Part shown: piece after piece, positions 1 to 6,950 of the stretch
Numbering within the stretch: the stretch's first letter is position 1
Layout: each line of letters starts with the position of its first letter
Assembly: GCA_002923335.1 (NCBI GenBank)
Contig: BEHZ01000026.1
Location: forward strand, 1-15,630
DNA length: 15,630 nt
Reading direction: 5' to 3'
DNA from: a bacterium HR23
Lineage (GTDB): Bacteria > Chloroflexota > Dehalococcoidia > Lucifugimonadales > HRBIN23
The notes under the pieces: model-generated
What the model saw: only the letters and a program-made list of their open reading frames with translations
Told to the model about the DNA's origin: nothing
The model's database searches: none
Program-made: the position numbers and the translations under genes

Positions 1-4
1 ACCC

Positions 5-1231
5 CTAGCGCCCGTTCAGGGCCTTCTGGAATGAAGCGACCGTCGGCTCTACCAGCAGGGGGCGGGCCACCTGTTGAACCGCCTCCTGGGTCTTCAGCCC
101 GTTGCCGGTAATATAGGCCACCACCACCTCGTCCCGCCGAATTATCCCCTGCTGGGCCAGACGCTTCAGGGCGGAGATAACCACCCCCCCAGCGGTTTCG
201 GTGAAGATGCCCTCGGTTTCCGCCAGTAAAGTAATGCCCTGGGCCACCTCCTCTTCGGGGACGGCCACCGCTGTTCCCCCGCTGGCCCGCAGGACCCGCA
301 GGGCGTAGATGCCATCGGCCGGGTTGCCGATGGCCAGGGACTTGGCGATGGTGTGGGGGCGCACAGGGCGCACATGGGTGGTGCCGGCGTGGAAGGCCTG
401 CACCACAGGGCTACACCCCTCCGCCTGCACGGCGTGGATGCGGGTATGCACCGGCCCCGGCACCAGCCCCAGGTCTACGAACTCGTGGAAACCCTTCCAT
501 ATCTTGGTGAGGAGGGAGCCGGAGGCCACAGGGACAATGCAATGGTCGGGCAAGCGCCAGCCCAACTGCTCGGCCACCTCAAAGGCCAGGGTCTTGCTCC
601 CCTCGGCGTAGTAGGGGCGCACATTGATGTTCACAAAGGCCCAGGGGTAGGTATCGGCCAACTCGGCGCACAGTTTATTCACATCGTCGTAAGAACCTTT
701 CACCGCCACCAGGGTAGGACCGTAAACCGCAGTGCCGATGATCTTCCCCTGCTCCAAATCGGCGGGGATGAAGATGAAGGCCTTCATCCCGGCACGGGCA
801 GCGTGGGCTGCCACACTCCCCGCCAGGTTCCCCGTGGACGCGCAGGCCAGGGTGTCGAAGCCGAACTCCCGGGCCTTGGTGGAGGCCACCCCTACCACCC
901 TGTCCTTGAAGGAGTAGGAGGGGTTGACGGCGTCGTTCTTCAGGTAGAGGTTGTCCAGACCCAGAAGACGCCCCAGGTTGCGGGCCTTCAAGAGGGGCGT
1001 GAAGCCGGTCTGCAGGTCAACGGCGTTTTCACCGTCCACCGGGAGCAGGTCCTGGTAGCGCCACATGGTGGGAGGGCCTTTCTGGATACGCTCCCGACTG
1101 ATGACACGCGCGATGGCATCGTAGTCGTAGTGGACCTCCAGGGGGCCGAAGCAGAACTCGCAGACATGGATGGGCTGAACGGGATACTGGCGTTTACACT
1201 CCCGACACTGAAGCGCACTCACATAGGGCAA
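5..1231 (-). CDS. thrC: Threonine synthase (PLP-dependent), TTG start
   Basis: Cytosolic pyridoxal-phosphate enzyme for the last step of threonine synthesis: O-phospho-L-homoserine plus water gives L-threonine and phosphate. The 408-residue product has a Cys4 zinc-ribbon-like head (C9, C12, C24, C27), the PLP lysine K109 in NPSYSFKDR, the phosphate-binding loop STGN (132-135), the family block GSKTLAFEVAEQLGW (211-225) and TGNGLK near the end. The frame stays open to 1498, but the TTG at 1229-1231 is chosen because a GGAGGT Shine-Dalgarno (1241-1246) lies 9 nt upstream and the protein then begins MPYVSALQCREC, as I recall for relatives. The upstream in-frame ATG (1277-1279) overlaps the predicted -10 box, so it could not be on that transcript. 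The gene is divergent from the LarA-like gene. Function is secure; the start is well supported but inferred. Confidence 0.93.
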   Translation of the reverse strand: MPYVSALQCRECKRQYPVQPIHVCEFCFGPLEVHYDYDAIARVISRERIQKGPPTMWRYQDLLPVDGENAVDLQTGFTPLLKARNLGRLLGLDNLYLKNDAVNPSYSFKDRVVGVASTKAREFGFDTLACASTGNLAGSVAAHAARAGMKAFIFIPADLEQGKIIGTAVYGPTLVAVKGSYDDVNKLCAELADTYPWAFVNINVRPYYAEGSKTLAFEVAEQLGWRLPDHCIVPVASGSLLTKIWKGFHEFVDLGLVPGPVHTRIHAVQAEGCSPVVQAFHAGTTHVRPVRPHTIAKSLAIGNPADGIYALRVLRASGGTAVAVPEEEVAQGITLLAETEGIFTETAGGVVISALKRLAQQGIIRRDEVVVAYITGNGLKTQEAVQQVARPLLVEPTVASFQKALNGR

Positions 1232-1277
1232 GGGGCATCCACCTCCGCACAACGGTAGCCAGGGCCTGCTGAAAAGC

Positions 1278-1306
1278 ATGGTAGCAGGGGAAGGGGAGGG
1301 GGTCAA
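1278..1306 (-). promoter_or_regulatory. Predicted sigma70-type promoter of thrC
   Basis: On the minus strand, TTGACC (1301-1306) and TACCAT (1278-1283) are separated by exactly 17 bp. TGC directly before the -10 box makes an extended -10. Transcription should start near 1271, giving a leader of about 40 nt that contains the GGAGGT site and the TTG start. Confidence 0.6.
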
Positions 1307-1387
1307 TGGAGACAAAGAGCGTGGGCACCGCAGGCCTACCAACGGAGGCGCAGGGATGGGTTTTTTCCCTTCATCAGCAAGAGGCCC

Positions 1388-1416
1388 TTGCGCACGCCCC
1401 GCCGGCGTGCTATAAT
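1388..1416 (+). promoter_or_regulatory. Predicted sigma70-type promoter of the LarA-like gene
   Basis: TTGCGC (1388-1393), a 17-bp spacer and a perfect TATAAT (1411-1416). Transcription should start near 1423, giving a leader of about 50 nt with GGGAGGT (1461-1467) before the ATG at 1473. The spacer is almost filled by an inverted repeat, listed separately. Confidence 0.7.
1392..1410. promoter_or_regulatory. Inverted repeat in promoter spacer, candidate operator
   Basis: GCACGCC (1392-1398) and GGCGTGC (1404-1410) are perfect 7-bp arms around a 5-nt centre, CCGCC. The dyad overlaps the end of the -35 box and stops at the first base of TATAAT, a position where a bound dimer would block RNA polymerase. 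No regulator gene is adjacent, so the binding protein is unknown. Dyads can arise by chance in GC-rich DNA. Confidence 0.4.
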
Positions 1417-1472
1417 CCTGGCGAGACCGTCCGTGGGGCGGGCTCCAGAGGTGCAACACGGGGAGGTGCGCT

Positions 1473-2903
1473 ATGCCCGCAACGAAAACCGAACTCATCG
1501 CCTACGGCGACGGTTATTTGCCCGTCCAGGTGCCGGAAGATGCACGGGTGCTGAAGCCCAAGCCCCCTCTCCCCCCTCTTCCCGATGTGCGGGAGGCCCT
1601 GCGGGACGCCCTTTACAACCCTATCGCCCATGAGCCCATCCACCGGCTGGTAGGTCCCAAGGCCAGAGTGCTCATCTGCTTTGACGACGCCTCGGGGGCT
1701 TCCTGGCGGGTGAAGCCCCCGGATGTGCGCCAGGTGGCCATTGAGGTGCTCCTGGAGGAACTGGGCAAAGCGGGGGTGCCCCTGGAGAACATTACCCTCC
1801 TGTGCACCCAGGGCCTGCACCGGAAACTCACCCGCACCGAGATGGAGACCTTCCTGGGGCGGGATATCGTCCTGCGCTTCGGCTACACTCGCCTCTACTC
1901 CCACGACGCCGAGGACCGGGAGAACATCATCCACCTGGGCTACACCCGCCGGGGCTTTGATGTGGAGATCAACAAGGCCATCGTGGACGCCGACCAGGTG
2001 ATCTACATCTCCGTCCCCGGCACCCCCTTCAACGCCGGGTGGAAGTCCATCGTTATCGGGGCGGGGACCTTCAACACCATCCGCCACACCCATCGGGCGT
2101 GGCCGACCGCCACGGGCCAGTCGGTGGACGACCCGGAGCGCTCCGCCTTCAAGAAACTGGTGTGGGAGCAGGGGGCGGTAGTGCAGCAACACCTGGAACG
2201 CCAGGGGAAGCGCATCTTCACCCTGGAGGTGGTGCACAACAACGCCAACCCTCGGGAGGTCATCGCCATCCACGCCGGCCACCCCACCGAGGTGCACCCC
2301 CACACCTTGCGGGTCCTTCAGGAGCAGGACGTGGTGGAGACCCGTGGCCAGAGCGATGTGCTCCTGTGTGGCATGCCCAATGTGGACGGCTACTCCAAGT
2401 TCTCCATCTTCAACCCCATCCTGCTGGGGAACGCCATAGGGGCCTATATCTACGGGGCCTTCCAGGGCCAGCCTCTGGTGAAGAAGGGGGGGATTGTGAT
2501 TGTGGCCAACCCGGCCCGTGCGGAGTTCGACGCCCGCTACTTCAAGCCTTACATAGAGTTCTGGGAGCGCCTCCTGCCCCTCTCCACGGACCCCTATTGG
2601 CTCTGGGAGAACTTCGTGGATGACTTCGCCCACCGGCCGGAATATATCTACGGCTACCGCTATGCCCACGCCTACCACGGCGCCCACCCCTTCTTCATGT
2701 GGAACCAGACGCTGGTGGCACGGCGCAATGTGCGGGTATGGGTGGCGGGGTGCAAAGACCCGGCGGTGGTCCGGCGCATGGGATTTGAGCCGTTCCCCAC
2801 GGTGCAGGATGCCCTCTCGGCCGCCGAAGGGGAGATGGGGAAAGGCTACTCCCTCACGGTGCTGGAGAGGCCTCGTGCCCTCATCCCCCGGGTGCTGGGG
2901 TAA
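1473..2903 (+). CDS. LarA-like (DUF2088) nickel-pincer racemase-family protein
   Basis: 476-residue cytosolic protein of the lactate racemase LarA family, whose characterised members use a nickel-pincer nucleotide to racemise or epimerise 2-hydroxy acids. Visible hallmarks are FDDASGASWR (70-79) at the N-terminal nucleotide site, TQGLHRKLT (112-120) with the first catalytic histidine H116, and GWKSIVIG (189-196) with the conserved K191, followed by H205 and H207, one of which should match the nickel-ligand histidine. The usual segment EPHxFAGFSGGRK is shortened to PGTPFNAGWK, so the second catalytic histidine is replaced, apparently by T184. Substrate and even racemase activity are therefore open. 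Cofactor genes larB, larC and larE are not in the window. The start follows GGGAGGT with a 5-nt spacer. The gene has its own promoter, diverges from thrC and overlaps the next gene tail to tail by 23 bp. Confidence 0.82.
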   Translation: MPATKTELIAYGDGYLPVQVPEDARVLKPKPPLPPLPDVREALRDALYNPIAHEPIHRLVGPKARVLICFDDASGASWRVKPPDVRQVAIEVLLEELGKAGVPLENITLLCTQGLHRKLTRTEMETFLGRDIVLRFGYTRLYSHDAEDRENIIHLGYTRRGFDVEINKAIVDADQVIYISVPGTPFNAGWKSIVIGAGTFNTIRHTHRAWPTATGQSVDDPERSAFKKLVWEQGAVVQQHLERQGKRIFTLEVVHNNANPREVIAIHAGHPTEVHPHTLRVLQEQDVVETRGQSDVLLCGMPNVDGYSKFSIFNPILLGNAIGAYIYGAFQGQPLVKKGGIVIVANPARAEFDARYFKPYIEFWERLLPLSTDPYWLWENFVDDFAHRPEYIYGYRYAHAYHGAHPFFMWNQTLVARRNVRVWVAGCKDPAVVRRMGFEPFPTVQDALSAAEGEMGKGYSLTVLERPRALIPRVLG

Positions 2904-3837
2904 CAGGCTCCCCGCGCCCGCCCGGCTCCCGGGGGAGGCTAGCCCCCTGCAGGCGGGCCTGCACTCCACCCATCTGCTCCAGGGCCTTGATGTAGGCCTG
3001 GGTGCCCTCCTCCCCCAGCCCCTGGCGCTCCAGTATCTGGAAGACCTGGTGGACGATGGGGGTGGTGAAGAGGGGGAGGTGCCACTCCCGGGCGGACTCC
3101 AGGATGATACGCAGGTCCTTCTGCTGGAGTTTTACCATGAAGCCGGGGGCGAAGTCCCCCTTGAGGATGCGTGCCCCCAGGTTCTCCAGTTGCCAGGAGT
3201 TGGCAGCGCCCCCGGTTACCGCCTGGAAGACCGCCCCCAGGTCGGCTCCTGCCCGTGCAGCGAACACCAGCCCCTCGCACACCGCTGCCAGGGTGCCCGC
3301 CACGATGATCTGGTTCACCGCCTTGGCTACCTGCCCCATGCCGTGGCCACCGCAGTGGGTAATGCGCTTGCCCATGGCCTGCAGGACCGGCATGGCCCGC
3401 TCCAGCACCGCCTTCTCGCCCCCCACCATAATGGAGAGGGTGGCGTTGATGGCTCCCCACACCCCTCCGCTCACGGGAGCGTCCAACATGTGCACCCCTT
3501 TCTCCTTCAGGCGCTGGGCGATGGCCTGGGTAACCTTGGGGGAGATGGTGCTCATGTCTATCACAATGCTCTCGGGCCGGGCACCGTGAATGACCCCCTG
3601 GGGACCCAGCACCACCTCCTCCACATCGGGGGAGTCGGTCACACAGGTGATGACGATGTCGGCCTGGCGTGCTGCGTCGGCAGGGGAGGCGGCCCAGCGT
3701 GCCCCCTCCTGGAGGAGGTCGTGGGCCCTGCCGGGGGTGCGGTTCCACACGGTGAGGGGGAAGCCGGCCTTCAGGATGTTGCGGGCCATGGGCTTCCCCA
3801 TCAACCCCAGACCGATGAAGGCAACGGAAGTGGGCAT
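2881..3837 (-). CDS. 3-hydroxyisobutyrate dehydrogenase-family NAD(P)-dependent reductase
   Basis: Cytosolic beta-hydroxyacid dehydrogenase of the family that includes 3-hydroxyisobutyrate dehydrogenase and tartronate semialdehyde (2-hydroxy-3-oxopropionate) reductase. The 318-residue protein opens with the Rossmann signature FIGLGLMG (7-14), then DMSTISP (94-100), the substrate loop DAPVSGG (119-125) and the catalytic lysine K172 in GMGQVAKAVNQ. Length is close to the family norm of about 290-300, with a Gly/Pro-rich C-terminal tail that creates the 23-bp overlap with the convergent LarA-like gene. The start ATG (3835-3837) follows an AGGAGGAGC site. It is the third gene of the NHL-ridA-dehydrogenase operon, 21 nt after ridA. 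The exact substrate cannot be read from sequence; a small 3-hydroxy acid or semialdehyde is expected from the family. Confidence 0.88.
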   Translation of the reverse strand: MPTSVAFIGLGLMGKPMARNILKAGFPLTVWNRTPGRAHDLLQEGARWAASPADAARQADIVITCVTDSPDVEEVVLGPQGVIHGARPESIVIDMSTISPKVTQAIAQRLKEKGVHMLDAPVSGGVWGAINATLSIMVGGEKAVLERAMPVLQAMGKRITHCGGHGMGQVAKAVNQIIVAGTLAAVCEGLVFAARAGADLGAVFQAVTGGAANSWQLENLGARILKGDFAPGFMVKLQQKDLRIILESAREWHLPLFTTPIVHQVFQILERQGLGEEGTQAYIKALEQMGGVQARLQGASLPREPGGRGEPVTPAPGG

Positions 3838-3858
3838 ATCGCTCCTCCTGGGCAGGTG

Positions 3859-4251
3859 TTAGCCTCCTATAACCGCTATCCCCTCCACTTCCACCAGGAA
3901 GTCGGGAGAGGCCAGGCGGGAGATAACCACCAGGGTAGAGGCGGGAGGCTCCTGGGGGAGGTAGCGGGAGCGCACCTCCCGAAAGGTGGGGATATCCTCC
4001 GCCCGCACCAGGTAGACGGTGATCTTCACCAGGTCTCGCAGAGAACCCCCGCAGGCCTCCAGCACCGCCTGCAGATTGCGGAAGACCTGCTCCGTTTGGG
4101 CACGGATGTCGCCCTTGCCCACCAGGTTCCCCTGGGCGTCCAGGGCGACCTGCCCGGCGATGTAGACGGTGTTGCCCACCCGCACCGCATGGGCATAGCC
4201 CCTGCCGATGGGGGTGTGGACGGTCGGCGGGTTGATGACCTGCTTGGGCAT
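3859..4251 (-). CDS. ridA: RidA-family enamine/imine deaminase
   Basis: 130-residue RidA (YjgF/YER057c/UK114) protein, normally a cytosolic trimer that hydrolyses reactive enamine/imine intermediates released by PLP enzymes, giving the keto acid and ammonia. The length matches the family. The catalytic arginine appears as R112 in SRLASPDFLVEVE, with E123 in the EGIAV strand; VYIAGQVALDAQG (29-41) and VKITVYLV (75-82) are also typical. The frame stays open much further upstream, but the ATG at 4249-4251 is preceded by GGGGAGGG and gives a normal RidA N-terminus. It lies 14 nt after the NHL gene and 21 nt before the dehydrogenase. The retained arginine argues for deaminase activity rather than a non-catalytic paralogue. 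Confidence 0.92.
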   Translation of the reverse strand: MPKQVINPPTVHTPIGRGYAHAVRVGNTVYIAGQVALDAQGNLVGKGDIRAQTEQVFRNLQAVLEACGGSLRDLVKITVYLVRAEDIPTFREVRSRYLPQEPPASTLVVISRLASPDFLVEVEGIAVIGG

Positions 4252-4265
4252 GCCTTCCCTCCCCG

Positions 4266-5132
4266 TCAGGAGACACGGACGAACTTGTGGATGCGCCGGC
4301 CCTGGAGCACCTCCGCCAGGTAGATGTCCCCCTGGGCGTCCACGGCGATGCCGTGGGGAGCGAGCATCTCGGGCACCTGACGGTTGTCCCACGCGGAGAC
4401 GCACTGGCCCTCCAGGCTCCAGATGCTCACCCTGGGGGGGCCGTTTCGGCTCCCCAGTTCGGCCACGAACAGCGTCCCCTTGGCGTCTAAGGCCAGGCCG
4501 GCGGGTCGGCGCAGACCCGTCCACTGCCCCAGGAACTGCCCCTCCTGGTCAAAAATCTGGATACGGTCGTTCTCCCGGTCGCACACCAGCACTCGCCCCC
4601 GGGGGTCCACAATGAGGCTGTGCACCAGGACGAACTGCCCCGGGCCGTTCCCCGGCTCCCCCCAGGAGAGGAGGAGGGTGCCGTCGGGGGCGAACTTGTG
4701 CACCCGGCGGTTGCCGTAGCCATCGGCCACGAAGAAGTGGCCGGAGGGGGCGAAGGCCACCTTGGCGGGCATGTTGAAGGGACGGCCGAAGAGGGTAGGG
4801 CTGGGTTGGTCCCGGTTGCCTATAGTCTTCAGCAGGCGTCCGTCGGGGGTATACTGCAGAACCAGGTGGGAATCCCGGTCCACCAGGTAGAGGGTGCCGT
4901 CGGGGGCGAAGGTGATGCCGTGGGGGTTGCGGAACTGCCCTTCTCCCCAGGCGGAGACGAAGCGCCCATCCTGCTCAAAGACCAGAACGGGATGGGCGCC
5001 CCGACAGAAGACATACACCAGCCCCTCCGGGCTGATGGCCACATCCGCCACCTCTCCCAGTTCCCACCAGCGGGGGAGTTGGGCCCACCCTTCCACCCGC
5101 CGGTAAGCGTAGGGCCTGGCGCCCAGCGTCAT
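4266..5132 (-). CDS. Six-bladed NHL propeller, peptidyl-hydroxyglycine amidating-lyase-like
   Basis: 288-residue beta-propeller of six NHL-type blades (roughly 25-62, 68-104, 120-155, 166-203, 207-249, 256-285). Repeated blocks such as GITFAPDGTLYLVD, SLIVDPRGRVLVCD and GIAVDAQGDIYLAE define the blades. Three histidines sit at equivalent loop positions: NPHGI (H71), LVHSL (H171) and APHGI (H260). This matches the three zinc-binding histidines of the lyase half of peptidylglycine amidating enzymes, which cleave alpha-hydroxyglycine adducts to an amide plus glyoxylate. No signal peptide is visible, so a cytosolic location is inferred and the substrate is probably not a secreted peptide. The start is placed at the internal ATG (5130-5132) with AGGAGG upstream rather than at 5174, which lies upstream of the predicted transcription start. 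First gene of a three-gene operon. Lyase activity is an inference. Confidence 0.78.
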   Translation of the reverse strand: MTLGARPYAYRRVEGWAQLPRWWELGEVADVAISPEGLVYVFCRGAHPVLVFEQDGRFVSAWGEGQFRNPHGITFAPDGTLYLVDRDSHLVLQYTPDGRLLKTIGNRDQPSPTLFGRPFNMPAKVAFAPSGHFFVADGYGNRRVHKFAPDGTLLLSWGEPGNGPGQFVLVHSLIVDPRGRVLVCDRENDRIQIFDQEGQFLGQWTGLRRPAGLALDAKGTLFVAELGSRNGPPRVSIWSLEGQCVSAWDNRQVPEMLAPHGIAVDAQGDIYLAEVLQGRRIHKFVRVS

Positions 5133-5160
5133 CTCTGCCCTCCTGCTCTCGTCTGGGGGT

Positions 5161-5189
5161 ATGATGGCACACAAGGGCGTCTACGGCAA
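5161..5189 (-). promoter_or_regulatory. Predicted promoter of the NHL-ridA-dehydrogenase operon
   Basis: On the minus strand, TTGCCG (5184-5189), a 17-bp spacer and CATCAT (5161-5166), with TGC directly upstream as an extended -10. Predicted start is near 5154, about 22 nt before the ATG at 5132. The -10 box lacks the first T, so this call is weaker than the others. Confidence 0.45.
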
Positions 5190-5235
5190 GGGGGAGAAAC
5201 TGCTGGGAGGCTCTCTGCCCCCTGGCCCGCCCCAT

Positions 5236-5264
5236 TTGTGCATCCCCCGTGCATCGCCTATCAT
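5236..5264 (+). promoter_or_regulatory. Predicted promoter of the CcdA-like gene, with direct repeat
   Basis: TTGTGC (5236-5241), 17-bp spacer and TATCAT (5259-5264). Predicted start is near 5271, leaving a leader of about 15 nt before the ATG at 5286. A 7-bp direct repeat GTGCATC occurs at 5238-5244 and 5249-5255. Its 11-bp period is one helical turn, and it covers the -35 box and spacer. Confidence 0.5.
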
Positions 5265-5285
5265 CAAAAGAGAGGGGGTAAGGGG

Positions 5286-6131
5286 ATGTCCCGTTCCGCC
5301 GGTGCGCAGGGTGCCCAGGGGAGAGGGGTGTGGGCCTTTTGGGGGTCGCTCCTGGTCTCGGCCGTGGCGGTGATGGGGCTTCTGCTCCTGCTCCTGCGTT
5401 TGCGCAACGGGGTAACCGCATCGGTGGCCAGCCTGGCAGAGGTGCTCCCGGTGGGGTATGCCTTCGCTGCGGGGATGGTCTCCAGCGTGAACCCGTGCGG
5501 GTTTTTCATGCTCCCCTCGTATCTCGCTTTTTACCTGGGCAGTGGGGAGGAGGGGTTCTCGGCCACGCCCGTGGCGGTGCGGATGGGGCGGGCTTTGCTG
5601 GTGGGGGGAGCGGTTACCTTGGGGTTTGTGGCGTCCTTTGGGGTGGTGGGAGCGGTGGTGGCGGTGGGGGGGAGGTGGCTCATCGGGGTCTTCCCAGTGG
5701 CCGGGGTCGCCATCGGGGTGGCCATGGTGGGTTTGGGGGCGTGGCTCTTGGTGTCGCACCGAAGCCTGGGGATTATGGCGGCCAGCCGGGTGGTGGTAAC
5801 GCCTCGGCGCACCCTGCTGAGCGTCTTCCTCTTCGGGGTGGCGTATGCGGTGTGCTCCCTTAGTTGCACCCTGCCCATCTTCCTGGTGGTGGTGGGGAGC
5901 GCCCTGGCCAGCCGGGGCTTGGGCGCATCCCTGGGGCAGTTCTTCAGTTACGCCCTGGGGATGGGGGCGGTGCTCATCCTGCTCACGGTGAGCATGGCCC
6001 TCCTGCGGGACGCCGTGAGCCGGTGGTTGCGGGGGGTTATCCCCCACGTGCACCGCGCCAGCGCTCTTTTCCTGATAGGAGCGGGGGGGTATCTCATTTA
6101 CTACTGGGGCGTCTACGCCCGTGGCCTCTAA
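5286..6131 (+). CDS. CcdA/DsbD-type membrane thiol electron transporter
   Basis: 281-residue polytopic membrane protein of the CcdA family, which carries reducing equivalents from cytoplasmic thioredoxin across the membrane to extracytoplasmic thiol proteins such as those of cytochrome c maturation. It has an N-terminal hydrophobic segment (about 17-38) followed by the six-helix core. The first redox cysteine is C71 in VNPCGFFMLPSYL, with the family's NPC and following proline; the second is C194 in CSLSCTLPIF, the usual CxxP-like position, with an additional C190. The start ATG follows a G-rich ribosome site (5272-5285) and suits the short predicted leader; the frame remains open far upstream but has no other support. 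The gene stands alone, ending 7 nt before the convergent hydrolase. No thioredoxin partner or cytochrome c synthetase lies alongside. Confidence 0.82.
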   Translation: MSRSAGAQGAQGRGVWAFWGSLLVSAVAVMGLLLLLLRLRNGVTASVASLAEVLPVGYAFAAGMVSSVNPCGFFMLPSYLAFYLGSGEEGFSATPVAVRMGRALLVGGAVTLGFVASFGVVGAVVAVGGRWLIGVFPVAGVAIGVAMVGLGAWLLVSHRSLGIMAASRVVVTPRRTLLSVFLFGVAYAVCSLSCTLPIFLVVVGSALASRGLGASLGQFFSYALGMGAVLILLTVSMALLRDAVSRWLRGVIPHVHRASALFLIGAGGYLIYYWGVYARGL

Positions 6132-6138
6132 ACGCCCC

Positions 6139-6828
6139 CTACTGCAGGTGCTGGCGAAAGAAGGCCAGGGTTCGGCGCCAGGCGTCCCGTGCGGAACGGG
6201 CGTTGTAGGCCGGGCGGGTGTCGTTGAAGAAGGCGTGGTCCACATTGCGGTAGATGCGGACCTGGGCCTGCTTGCCGAAGGCCTTCAGACGCCTCTGCAT
6301 CTGGCGCACCGCTTTGGGGGTAACCCAGGTATCCTTCCCCGCAAAGATACCCAGCAGGGGGCATTCCAGATGCTTCACCTGGTCTACCGGGTCGGGGATG
6401 GCCCCGTAGAAGTCCACGCAGGCGCCGACCCCGGCCGAGCGCAGGGCGGTGAGGAGCGCCAGCCCCCCACCCATACAGAAGCCCACCACCCCCACCTTGC
6501 CGTTGCACCCCTCCAGACGCTTCAGGTAGTTCACCCCCGAGATGATCTCCCGCACCGCCTGCTCCATATTGAGGGCCATCATGAGTTTCTCGGCCTCGGA
6601 CGGCTCCCGGGCGATCTTGCCGTGGTAGAGGTCGGGTGCGAGGGCGATGAACCCCTCCCGTGCGAATCGTCGGGTAACGTCCTGGATGTGCGGTTCCAGC
6701 CCCCACCACTCTTGTATTACCACCACCCCGGGATACTTCCCCGGCTGGGCGGGCTGGGCCAGGTAGCCTGGCGTTTTGCTCCCGTTGTGGGGGTATGCAA
6801 CCTTGCGGGCACGGACACGCACGGGCAT
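6139..6828 (-). CDS. Dienelactone hydrolase-family alpha/beta hydrolase
   Basis: 229-residue cytosolic alpha/beta hydrolase of the dienelactone hydrolase family, whose type member (carboxymethylenebutenolidase) opens dienelactone to maleylacetate. The catalytic triad is visible: nucleophile C118 in VGFCMGGG, D166 in AGKDTWV and H198 in VDHAFFND. E40 in VVVIQEWWG matches the glutamate that holds the cysteine in the type enzyme. Length equals the family norm. The start ATG is preceded by GGAGGAGGGAG, and a promoter lies 51 nt upstream. It ends 7 nt from the convergent CcdA-like gene. No other chloroaromatic-degradation genes are present, so a general ester or lactone hydrolase is as likely as true dienelactone hydrolase. 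Confidence 0.9.
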   Translation of the reverse strand: MPVRVRARKVAYPHNGSKTPGYLAQPAQPGKYPGVVVIQEWWGLEPHIQDVTRRFAREGFIALAPDLYHGKIAREPSEAEKLMMALNMEQAVREIISGVNYLKRLEGCNGKVGVVGFCMGGGLALLTALRSAGVGACVDFYGAIPDPVDQVKHLECPLLGIFAGKDTWVTPKAVRQMQRRLKAFGKQAQVRIYRNVDHAFFNDTRPAYNARSARDAWRRTLAFFRQHLQ

Positions 6829-6878
6829 ACTCTCTCCCTCCTCCCGTAGTGGTGAAACGCAGCGTCTTTCGTGGTGCC

Positions 6879-6907
6879 ATCATACCAGGGGGGATACAGA
6901 ACCGCAA
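6879..6907 (-). promoter_or_regulatory. Predicted promoter of the dienelactone hydrolase gene
   Basis: On the minus strand, TTGCGG (6902-6907), 17-bp spacer and TATGAT (6879-6884). Predicted start is near 6872, giving a leader of about 44 nt that carries the GGAGGAGGGAG ribosome site. It shows that this gene need not depend on read-through from the upstream protease gene. Confidence 0.6.
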
Positions 6908-6950
6908 GAGGCGGGGGCCGTTTCCGCCACGCCCCGTGGGTATGCCTTGC

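Noticed and set aside
1307..1387. Stretch between the two divergent promoters, including a T-run at 1361-1366
   Set aside because: Only a 4-bp stem precedes the T-run, and no coding frame with a ribosome site is visible. I see nothing to annotate.
1232..1498. N-terminal extension of the threonine synthase frame
   Set aside because: It covers both divergent promoters and the start of the LarA-like gene, is Pro/Ser-rich, and has no homologous character; a TTG with a good ribosome site lies at the family start.
1410..2969. 519-residue minus-strand open frame over the LarA-like gene
   Set aside because: Gly/His/Arg/Pro-rich composition typical of antisense frames in GC-rich DNA; no domain; the opposite strand has clear motifs.
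2620..4323. 567-residue plus-strand open frame
   Set aside because: It runs antisense to the dehydrogenase and RidA genes and shows no recognisable motif.
4620..5285. Upstream extension of the CcdA-like frame
   Set aside because: It is antisense to the NHL gene; the predicted promoter and ribosome site place the start at 5286.
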